Below are positions 1-5,689 of a DNA stretch of 6,533 nucleotides, piece after piece. Position numbers and translations under genes: made by a program. Below the pieces are notes generated by a model. It worked only from the letters and a program-made list of their open reading frames with translations, did no database searches and was not told where the DNA came from. Numbering within the stretch: position 1 is the stretch's first letter; the number at the start of each line of letters is the position of its first letter. The DNA is from Thermoplasmata archaeon. Its GTDB lineage: Archaea; Thermoplasmatota; Thermoplasmata; Thermoplasmatales; GCA-001856825. The DNA lies in assembly GCA_021793855.1 (NCBI GenBank), contig JAJYRY010000055.1, positions 1-6,533 on the forward strand, read 5' to 3'.

Positions 1-939
1 TACAAGCGAATATGTAATGATAGTCACTAGTGATATGACGAAAAGTGCCCCCTCAGCAAGGGGATAATCCAGTTCTAAAGTCGCATTGTAAAGTAGATGG
101 CCAATACCGGGATAGGAAAATATAATTTCGACGACTACTGCCCCACTCATCAGCAGAGCAAGCTCCAGGGCCATTCTCGTACTTATCGGTATCATAGCAT
201 TTCTTGCAGCGTGATGGAACATTACGTTCCCCTCCCTCACACCCTTTGCTCTAGCAGTCATTATGAAATCCTCACCTAGTGTACCAACCATAGCAGCCCT
301 GGTGGTCAAAAGATGGCTCGCACCTTCTATTACTATTAGAGTTGTAACTGGTAGGAATATATAGTACGCAACACCAAGCGGGTTAGTGACAAGCCACGAA
401 AGTGGGAAAACGGTCCTTACCGGAAAGAATGGTTTAAGAGCTGTTAAATAAATAACTAACCACACCGCTAAGACGAAGAATGGAATTGCATTAAGTATTG
501 TTGAAGAAGCAATTAGTCCCGACTCCTTCTTCGTGGACCTGAACCAGGATGTCAGGATACCTAGAGGGATACCCAATGCGAAAGATATAATAGCTGCTGT
601 TCCAAAGAGAAGGAATGTGTAAGGGAGCGCCTGTCTAATGATATCCCAAACAGTCAAGCTTTCGAAATAATCGTACCCAAAGTTGAATGTAAACATGTCC
701 TTCATATATATAAGGAAGTTTACGGGATTCCATTTGCCTCCAGCAAGGCCCAGCTGGGCCTCCACAGCAGTCAAGCGTTGGCCAGACAATCCTGCCTTGT
801 TTTTAGCACCAAAAAGAAGCAACTGCGCTGGATTCCCTGGCATCAATCTGTAAACCACAAAAATTACAACCGCAACTAGAATTATCAATATAACTGCCTG
901 AATGATCTTACGGGCGATGAGGTATGGGTTCACGCGCAT
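1..939 (-). CDS. Peptide ABC transporter permease, DppB/OppB family (3' end cut by window edge)
   Basis: This encodes one of the two membrane subunits that form the channel of a dipeptide/oligopeptide ABC importer. I translated 313 codons from the ATG at 939; the frame is open to the left edge. Visible family marks are a short basic N terminus, TM1 at about residues 14-32 followed by RLMPGNPAQ (31-39), and the QLGL motif (62-65). Further hydrophobic segments lie at about 107-130, 143-165, 190-211, 258-275 and 296-313. The cytoplasmic EAA loop that docks the ATPase is at about 223-251, with DFIMTARAKG and RNAMIP. The motif IIFSYPGIGHLL (272-283) and DYP (291-293) are also typical. Family members have about 310-340 residues, so little is missing. 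An in-frame TAA directly precedes the ATG, and the next ATG (codon 33) would cut into the conserved PGNP motif, so this start is firm. No clear Shine-Dalgarno site is seen. The gene follows the binding-protein gene on the same strand after 266 bases. The exact substrate is inferred from the family. Confidence 0.93.
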   Translation of the reverse strand, partial: MRVNPYLIARKIIQAVILIILVAVVIFVVYRLMPGNPAQLLLFGAKNKAGLSGQRLTAVEAQLGLAGGKWNPVNFLIYMKDMFTFNFGYDYFESLTVWDIIRQALPYTFLLFGTAAIISFALGIPLGILTSWFRSTKKESGLIASSTILNAIPFFVLAVWLVIYLTALKPFFPVRTVFPLSWLVTNPLGVAYYIFLPVTTLIVIEGASHLLTTRAAMVGTLGEDFIMTARAKGVREGNVMFHHAARNAMIPISTRMALELALLMSGAVVVEIIFSYPGIGHLLYNATLELDYPLAEGALFVISLVTIITYSLV

Positions 940-1014
940 TTATAAGAGATTAGTTCATAATCATTTCGGAGAATTACGAAGTTTTCCTTGGTTCTAGGAT
1001 ATGGATATTATTGA

Positions 1015-1026
1015 TTTTTAAAAAAA
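1015..1026 (-). promoter_or_regulatory. Possible TATA box for the permease gene
   Basis: On the minus strand this reads TTTTTTTAAAAA, an AT-rich block resembling an archaeal TATA element, about 75 bases upstream of the permease ATG. Initiation about 25 bases downstream would leave a leader of about 50 bases. The whole 940-1205 gap is AT-rich, so such a block could arise by chance. The permease could also be transcribed by read-through from the binding-protein gene. Confidence 0.25.
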
Positions 1027-1164
1027 TTAGATACCTTTGAATACTTGGTCAAATAATAAAGCACAACATTGCGTCTTCAAAATTTCCATTATCCTCAATT
1101 ATTTGATATTTTCTGATAATAAGCCACTTTCAAACTCTATATGCGTCAAAATAGAAGACTTCCA

Positions 1165-1205
1165 AAATTAGAAATAAATTAAAAAAATGAAAATTAAATA
1201 AGAAT
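1165..1205 (-). terminator. Oligo-T terminator after the binding-protein gene
   Basis: Directly after the stop codon at 1206-1208, the minus strand carries a run of T-rich clusters, including T7 (A7 on the plus strand at 1181-1187) plus TTATTT, AATTTT and AATTTATTT. Archaeal RNA polymerase terminates at such oligo-T tracts without needing a stem-loop, and I see no strong hairpin here. A partial terminator between the binding protein and the permease would let the cell make more binding protein than permease, which is common in such operons. The strength of the site is inferred. Confidence 0.5.
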
Positions 1206-4200
1206 CTACTTTTGTTCTGGTGGATTTTGCTGCTCTGGTGGTGTTTGATCCTTAGCTTTCCCCTTACCTCTTGACATAGAGTAAAGTGCTGCAAACGCTA
1301 CAAACAGAACCGCGAATATTACGATTAGCGCATAGTATGCATCAAGGTTCGGCGTAACTGTTACGGTCTTCGTTATGGGCTTAGATGTTACTTTCTGTAG
1401 AGGCATAACGAAGAAACTATAAGCGTAGGATGATCCGCCGCTGGTCACTGTAACTGTCACCGGTGTCATTACCGTAACATTCGGTGCACTGTATGTTACT
1501 GTAGCCGATCCATTGGCGCCAGTCATGCCTGATGTCGTTGATAGGTTCCCTATGCTTGCACTTACGCTAAAAGATGTTCCTGAAACAGACGGTCCTGCGG
1601 AGTTAGCCATAGTGGAGTTCACGTATAGTGTGTAGGAAGAATTGCCGTATATTACATTGAAACCGTTGATAGATTGCGAGTTGTTGAAATAAGGAGTCAG
1701 GACGGTTGAAGGTGCAGGATTGTTTACCATGGCGGAAGAATTGACTTCTGCAGTTGCTACGGCAGTATAGTTGATTCCAACTGCACTCAGCTGGAACATG
1801 TCAGCAGGTACCAGATACTGATCCATGAAGTTTTCAGGTGCATATCCCATGAATGAGCCACTTACAGACTCAACCTGATATAGTCCAGAGCTAAACATTA
1901 CCGACGCCATTCCAGAGCTGTTGGTCATTACCTGAATTGCTGGGAGCGTAGTGCTACCGAACAAGCTGTTCAGATTCGGGTACTGAATCTCCGTCCCTGT
2001 ACCGTAGAAGTATCCTCTGTTTGCACCAAGCGCATTTTGACTTACAAGATCAACTGCGAAATTTGGAACAGGTGCCCCAAGGGCGTTAGTAACGGTTACA
2101 TTGACCTCAACTGAACCGCTTGGAGAAGATATGAATGGTTGCGAAGTTGTCATTGTTATCTTGTACTGAGGAATTCCTGAGGATACCTGGACAGGTATCT
2201 CCACGGGTTGCTGTGTTCCGAACCCTAATGGATTTGTGGCTGAGGTCAACTCTGCAAGCGTCATGTACGGAGCAGCACCAGACATCGGCGCACCGGCATA
2301 ATAATTTCCAAGGAAGATATAGCTTTCAGTGCTGTTGCCGATGATTGAAGCGTTGAGGCCGCTAACTGCTCTTACACCTATCGTGAACGTCCCATTAGAA
2401 GGCGTACTTCCGACAACCTCAGTCATGTTGTAGTTGTTATTTGCAAAATACGATTCAGCATATGGATTTCCTGGAGTCAGGTGACTGAGTGTAGCAGACT
2501 TATCAGTACTGTTGCTCAAATCGAGAATTCCAGAGTTGACCTGAATCATATAGTTGTACCCAGAGATAGGTGTACCGTTTACGGGATTGTATATCTCAAT
2601 GGTCAGAGGCTGGTAAGCGCTTGAAGTGGTCTGAAGATTTGGAACTGCAAGAACCTTGTAAGCAACTGGTACAGGCGATACGTCTATGAATGTGTATCCA
2701 AGACCGGGCAGTACCGGTCCAGAGGAAGAGCTGCTCATAGTAGCTGCTGCAGAAATGTTAATTTCGCCGGTATAGTCTGACGTATAAACAAGGGGCTGGT
2801 TGCCTAGCACCTTGAATTCCAGTACATAGGTTCCCTGGGAATTCGTAACACCGGACAGGCTTGTTATGTTGAGAAGTGCTCCCGACGGGTTGACGCCTAT
2901 CGTGAGAGAAGCTCCGGATACAGGCGCTCCGTACTGATTCCTGACCTCGAAAGTAATGTTACCATATTCTCCGTTGTAGTATATTCTGCTCGATGGAACC
3001 ACTCCAACGCTCAGCTGCGTTGGAATCGTCTTTGGTACTGTTGTCGTTGTTGAAGTCTTTAGATGGGCTGTCATGAAGTTCCAGTATTCATACCCTGTCT
3101 GTGAAAGTGTATCATTGGTTGTGTTAGTGAACACAGATGTCACAACCGGGAAAAGGTCTATTCCATAGCCGACGTTGATCATTGTGGATTCAATTGCAGC
3201 TATCCCCTGTATCTCGTTTGAAATTGCAATCCTCTGTGTCAGGTTTGTGTTAGTGTTCAGTTCGTTATACAGGGTGACCATAAGGTTCGTTACTGCTGTT
3301 CCATTCATATTTACTCCGTTATATGTTATGTTGCTGTAAGGACCGAGGAAGAAACCTGACCCTAACCCAGCAGGAGTGTAGAATGAAACATAATCGCCTG
3401 TTGGATCTCCAACAATTCCACTGATACCGAGCTCGATCGCCTGGTAACCATATGTTATGAGATTATCAACGAGCGTGCTGAAAGCTTCTTGAGTCACCGT
3501 TGTCTTTACCCCTATCTGGTCCCACCATTGGGCTATCAAGAGGGCTCCCTCAACGCCTAACGGGTTTGAAGCTGCAGAAGTTATTTGTATATCCATCGTG
3601 AACTGTTTTCCCTGGTAGTAATACTCGCCGTTCACCCTTGTCATACCTGGAGTGTTGTTCAGAAGCGTCATCGCTAGTGAAGGATTGTATGAATAGGACG
3701 GAAGACTGTGATTCTGCCATACGCTGTCAGAATCTGGAATTACCGAAGTACCGGGTATTCCATACCCTTCATCCACGACAGAGTTTAGATAAACCTTGTT
3801 CACAGCATAGTTGAGCGCCTGTCTCACAGATGTTACATTTAACGGAGGAGCTATTGAAGCAGGTGTGAATCCATACTGACTTGTAGTCATATTTGCATCT
3901 GACTGATTGAATGAGTTGAGCTGTATGAATCCGTACCCTGTTGTCGGCTTGTGGAACACATAAGTGTTCGGAGACGTTGCCAGAGTAGGCAGGAACGTAG
4001 GGGTTACTCCACCTTCTATCTGGTATACCTGGTTTAGTGTCACTGCGGTAACCGCCGCAGATAGCGATAGGTACAGTGGAACATACAGTTCATAGAACTT
4101 TGGCGTCCACTGGCGGAGCGACGGTACGTACTGTACAAAGTAGTGTGGGTTCACGTAGAGCTTCCAGTATTGGTCGAAGATCCACTTTCCGGACGGTAAA

Positions 4201-5189
4201 CCATAGTTGTTTGTAAACATAAATGGTCCTGTTCCGACGAGACCCGTCGCGGTTCCGGTAGCTGCATTATATCCGACATCCCATGCATTGTATGAGTTTG
4301 CAGCTGGCAGTGATGCTGTATAATTCCATGCTCCTGGGGATGAGGAATAATCGTGACTGACCCAGATATGATAGGGGAGTATGGGTGTCTCGAGTGTATA
4401 TGTCAGGAAAGTCGCACTTTGGTTGCTCAGGTAAAAATCGACAGTTGTATTGTTAACAGGTACAGCGTTCACAATATTTGGGAATGAGCCACTATAATCA
4501 AAGGCTGATTGTAGTATCTTCCATGACAGTATAAAGTCTGCTGACTGTACGTAGTAAGTCTGCATTGTGACAGAGGGATACCTGTATGTGTAGCTATGAG
4601 GATTTCCATTTGGCCCATTGAATGATGTATGGTTTGAGTAAACATATGTTGATACTCCTGGGGAATAATCTGTCCATTGTACTCCCGGCCTTATGTTCAC
4701 TTGGTAGACGTATTTCACTGGTGAGTACTGGCCATTCAGAGGATCAAAAGTAGTGAGATTTCCGGATCCTGCTAGCCCTAGGAATGTGCTTGTTGCAGAA
4801 GAAGCTGACATATTGGTAACATTGTATTCAGTCCAGCTTGTTGCTAGCCAAGGTGAGATTGTCTCATTCGGAAGAAGGTTTGTTGCAAAATCATATACTT
4901 CGTCGAGAAGATAGAAACTGTAAACGTCAGTGGCTTGATATATGTTTAAATGCTCCACGTCGTTGGTAGCAGCCATTATAAATGTCCCATTTGTGTAGCC
5001 TGGTTCCTGCATCGTGGTTGTTGGATACGTCCAAGGTGTATTACTGCTTGCCGATGCTGCTGGGGTTCCTGAAGTCCCAGCAATCACTACGTTGGAAGTT
5101 GCATCCATCGTGATTGCCATTGCAGATAGTATCATCACTAAAGAGACTGCAATTGCTATCACTATTTTCCTTTCGTTTCTGTTTTTCAA
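1206..5189 (-). CDS. Membrane-anchored family 5 peptide-binding protein of an ABC importer, with long Ig-like C-terminal stalk
   Basis: This is the extracellular solute-binding subunit of a peptide/nickel-type (SBP_bac_5) ABC importer, 1,327 residues. A signal sequence lies at about 9-28; there is no lipobox cysteine. The binding module spans about 65-715. Its family marks are ISPWLATSW (111-119), YQVNIRPGVQWTD (162-174), SADFILSW (216-223), a VGTGPFMF block (318-325), VRQALNYAVNKVYL (455-468), YNPSLAMTLL (501-510) and IAQWWDQIGVKTTV (552-565). Ordinary family members have about 500-600 residues. A Thr-rich linker (about 712-719) leads into about 560 residues of beta-rich Ig-like modules, with typical phrases such as NQYGAPVSGASL (751-762) and NALGAPVPNFAVDLV (1035-1049). 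A single membrane helix (about 1284-1304), a basic stop-transfer patch and a PPEQ-repeat tail follow. I count about 39 N-glycosylation sequons, no cysteine and about 7% charged residues. The start is TTG (5187-5189), fixed by AGGAGGT seven bases upstream. The permease gene downstream supports the role. Peptide specificity is inferred. Confidence 0.92.
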   Translation of the reverse strand: MKNRNERKIVIAIAVSLVMILSAMAITMDATSNVVIAGTSGTPAASASSNTPWTYPTTTMQEPGYTNGTFIMAATNDVEHLNIYQATDVYSFYLLDEVYDFATNLLPNETISPWLATSWTEYNVTNMSASSATSTFLGLAGSGNLTTFDPLNGQYSPVKYVYQVNIRPGVQWTDYSPGVSTYVYSNHTSFNGPNGNPHSYTYRYPSVTMQTYYVQSADFILSWKILQSAFDYSGSFPNIVNAVPVNNTTVDFYLSNQSATFLTYTLETPILPYHIWVSHDYSSSPGAWNYTASLPAANSYNAWDVGYNAATGTATGLVGTGPFMFTNNYGLPSGKWIFDQYWKLYVNPHYFVQYVPSLRQWTPKFYELYVPLYLSLSAAVTAVTLNQVYQIEGGVTPTFLPTLATSPNTYVFHKPTTGYGFIQLNSFNQSDANMTTSQYGFTPASIAPPLNVTSVRQALNYAVNKVYLNSVVDEGYGIPGTSVIPDSDSVWQNHSLPSYSYNPSLAMTLLNNTPGMTRVNGEYYYQGKQFTMDIQITSAASNPLGVEGALLIAQWWDQIGVKTTVTQEAFSTLVDNLITYGYQAIELGISGIVGDPTGDYVSFYTPAGLGSGFFLGPYSNITYNGVNMNGTAVTNLMVTLYNELNTNTNLTQRIAISNEIQGIAAIESTMINVGYGIDLFPVVTSVFTNTTNDTLSQTGYEYWNFMTAHLKTSTTTTVPKTIPTQLSVGVVPSSRIYYNGEYGNITFEVRNQYGAPVSGASLTIGVNPSGALLNITSLSGVTNSQGTYVLEFKVLGNQPLVYTSDYTGEINISAAATMSSSSSGPVLPGLGYTFIDVSPVPVAYKVLAVPNLQTTSSAYQPLTIEIYNPVNGTPISGYNYMIQVNSGILDLSNSTDKSATLSHLTPGNPYAESYFANNNYNMTEVVGSTPSNGTFTIGVRAVSGLNASIIGNSTESYIFLGNYYAGAPMSGAAPYMTLAELTSATNPLGFGTQQPVEIPVQVSSGIPQYKITMTTSQPFISSPSGSVEVNVTVTNALGAPVPNFAVDLVSQNALGANRGYFYGTGTEIQYPNLNSLFGSTTLPAIQVMTNSSGMASVMFSSGLYQVESVSGSFMGYAPENFMDQYLVPADMFQLSAVGINYTAVATAEVNSSAMVNNPAPSTVLTPYFNNSQSINGFNVIYGNSSYTLYVNSTMANSAGPSVSGTSFSVSASIGNLSTTSGMTGANGSATVTYSAPNVTVMTPVTVTVTSGGSSYAYSFFVMPLQKVTSKPITKTVTVTPNLDAYYALIVIFAVLFVAFAALYSMSRGKGKAKDQTPPEQQNPPEQK
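1275..1343 (-). other. C-terminal membrane anchor of the binding protein
   Basis: Residues about 1283-1305 (for example ALIVIFAVLFVAFAAL) form one strongly hydrophobic helix, followed by SRGKGKAK and a polar tail. The positive patch after the helix predicts that the tail is cytoplasmic and the rest of the protein outside. In Sulfolobales, di/oligopeptide-class binding proteins are also known to carry a hydroxyl-residue linker and a C-terminal membrane segment, so this anchoring mode is established in thermoacidophilic archaea. Confidence 0.85.
1350..3029 (-). other. Region encoding the Ig-like stalk of the binding protein
   Basis: Residues about 721-1280 are rich in Ser, Thr, Val, Asn and Gly. 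They read as perhaps four beta-sandwich modules: about 723-815, 840-960, 1007-1145 and 1172-1262. Three of the four carry the usual Ig-like pattern: an opening strand, a loop of the form N-x-x-G-x-P-V/I-x-G/N, and, in several, a later NSxG or ANGS strand (for example VTNSQGTYVLEF, MTNSSGMASVMF, GANGSATVTY). Such modules usually act as spacers or surface contacts. Module borders are estimates by eye, and the second module is the least certain. The region probably lifts the binding domain away from the membrane through the glycan coat. Confidence 0.65.
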
Positions 5190-5196
5190 AACTTTT

Positions 5197-5203
5197 ACCT
5201 CCT
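5197..5203 (-). promoter_or_regulatory. Strong Shine-Dalgarno site deciding the TTG start
   Basis: The minus strand reads AGGAGGT, a full match to the archaeal anti-Shine-Dalgarno sequence, with seven bases between it and TTG at 5189-5187. The TTG start gives a basic N terminus (KNRNERK) ahead of the hydrophobic signal core. The next in-frame ATG (codon 19) would remove most of that core. The site therefore selects TTG as the start. Confidence 0.88.
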
Positions 5204-5225
5204 ATTTTTTAACCCGTGTTGATTG

Positions 5226-5257
5226 AAATTCCTTAATATAAACATTTTGAGGAATTT
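5226..5257. repeat. Inverted repeat flanking the TATA box
   Basis: AAATTCC at 5226-5232 and GGAATTT at 5251-5257 are perfect 7-base inverted copies, 18 bases apart, with the TATA box of the binding-protein gene between them. A regulator bound to both arms would cover the TBP/TFB site and act as a repressor. In DNA this AT-rich, one such pair by chance in the intergenic region is not surprising, so function is a guess. Confidence 0.35.
5235..5242 (-). promoter_or_regulatory. TATA box of the binding-protein gene
   Basis: The minus strand reads TTTATATT, close to the archaeal TATA consensus, preceded by a purine-rich CAAAATG that could serve as the TFB-recognition element. Transcription starting about 25 bases downstream, near 5213, would give a leader of about 24 bases containing the Shine-Dalgarno site. 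The spacing fits a genuine promoter; the start site is predicted, not seen. Confidence 0.65.
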
Positions 5258-5278
5258 TTTGATTTATTTGTTCTTCGC

Positions 5279-5294
5279 TTAATAATCTTATTAA
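5279..5294. repeat. 16-base palindrome upstream of the binding-protein promoter
   Basis: TTAATAA, spacer TC, then TTATTAA: perfect 7-base arms with a 2-base centre. It lies about 37 bases upstream of the TATA box on the binding-protein side, where an archaeal activator such as an Lrp-family protein could bind. It consists almost entirely of A and T, which lowers its significance. Confidence 0.35.
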
Positions 5295-5373
5295 AGATTT
5301 GAATTGATTTCTTTGCCTGAGTGTGGAATCATGGGGAAAATTCTAAAATTGCAGTGAATAAGTAAAGTGAGAG

Positions 5374-5526
5374 ATGGACAAAAAAGAGGTATACATGGAG
5401 AAAGTGGTCAGGCGTCGTGTTGATTATTTACTCTTTATAGATTTTACTTTAACTATAACATATTCTACCCTGAGATATGCCCTAGTTGAGATTCTAAATA
5501 AGGTACTTCTGAAGGATTACCTCTAA
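5374..5526 (+). CDS. Doubtful small ORF, 50 residues, unknown
   Basis: An open frame runs from the ATG at 5374 to TAA at 5524-5526 within the divergent intergenic region. The product starts with a charged segment (MDKKEVYMEKVVRRRVD), continues with a hydrophobic stretch (DYLLFIDFTLTITYS) and ends with a possible amphipathic helix (ALVEILNKVLLKDYL). A weak GTGA lies three bases before the ATG, and a TGA closes the frame just upstream. I recognise no family. A frame of this length can arise by chance in DNA with about two thirds A+T, so it may be no gene. If real, it would be a small membrane-associated protein. Confidence 0.22.
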   Translation: MDKKEVYMEKVVRRRVDYLLFIDFTLTITYSTLRYALVEILNKVLLKDYL

Positions 5527-5579
5527 TTGCTTCAAAATTTTAATTGGTACATTCAAACTGGATATTGCTTTAATAATCT

Positions 5580-5595
5580 CTTATACACTTATACA
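5580..5595. repeat. Tandem CTTATACA repeat
   Basis: Two exact, adjacent copies of CTTATACA, about 95-110 bases upstream of the APC start codon. The position would suit a regulator site or an upstream promoter element. Two 8-base copies are too few to prove a function. Confidence 0.35.
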
Positions 5596-5639
5596 GGAAA
5601 AGGGCATGATATACCTAGCAAGACTGAACTTTAGAATAG

Positions 5640-5646
5640 TTTTAAT
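5640..5646 (+). promoter_or_regulatory. Possible TATA element of the APC permease gene
   Basis: TTTTAAT lies about 44-50 bases before the APC ATG. Initiation about 25 bases further on would fall near 5668, leaving a short leader of about 22 bases with no good Shine-Dalgarno site (only GTTGAT, a weak match). No better TATA element is found at the distance needed for a leaderless transcript. The assignment is tentative. Confidence 0.25.
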
Positions 5647-5689
5647 CAATAGTCCAATTCTCATCTCAACTTAAGTTGATTGATTCGAC

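Larger units (their letters stand above)
5190..5689. other. Divergent intergenic region between binding protein and APC permease
   Basis: About 500 bases without a convincing gene, clearly richer in A+T than the flanking coding DNA. The left third holds the Shine-Dalgarno site, TATA box and inverted repeats of the binding-protein gene. The middle holds the doubtful 50-codon ORF. The right third, 5527-5689, must hold the APC promoter and contains a tandem CTTATACA repeat and a TTTTAATC element. I see no tRNA, stable RNA hairpin or mobile-element end. Confidence 0.6.

Noticed and set aside
97..279. 60-codon plus-strand open frame
   Set aside because: It lies antisense to the permease gene, whose translation matches the DppB family throughout. 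The product has no recognisable features.
746..761. Perfect 16-base palindrome AGGCCCAGCTGGGCCT
   Set aside because: It lies inside the permease gene, where the codons encode the family motif around AQLGL. Protein constraint and chance explain it, and nothing suggests a regulatory role there.
1154..1162. Small inverted repeat GAAG-A-CTTC near the binding-protein terminator
   Set aside because: A 4-base stem with a 1-base centre cannot form a meaningful hairpin, and it lies beyond the oligo-T tract.
2135..2344. 69-codon plus-strand open frame
   Set aside because: It is antisense to the binding-protein gene and shows no family likeness or start signal.
5014..5226. 70-codon plus-strand open frame with hydrophobic stretches
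   Set aside because: It is the antisense of the signal-peptide region of the binding-protein gene, which explains the hydrophobic look, and it runs over that gene's Shine-Dalgarno site.
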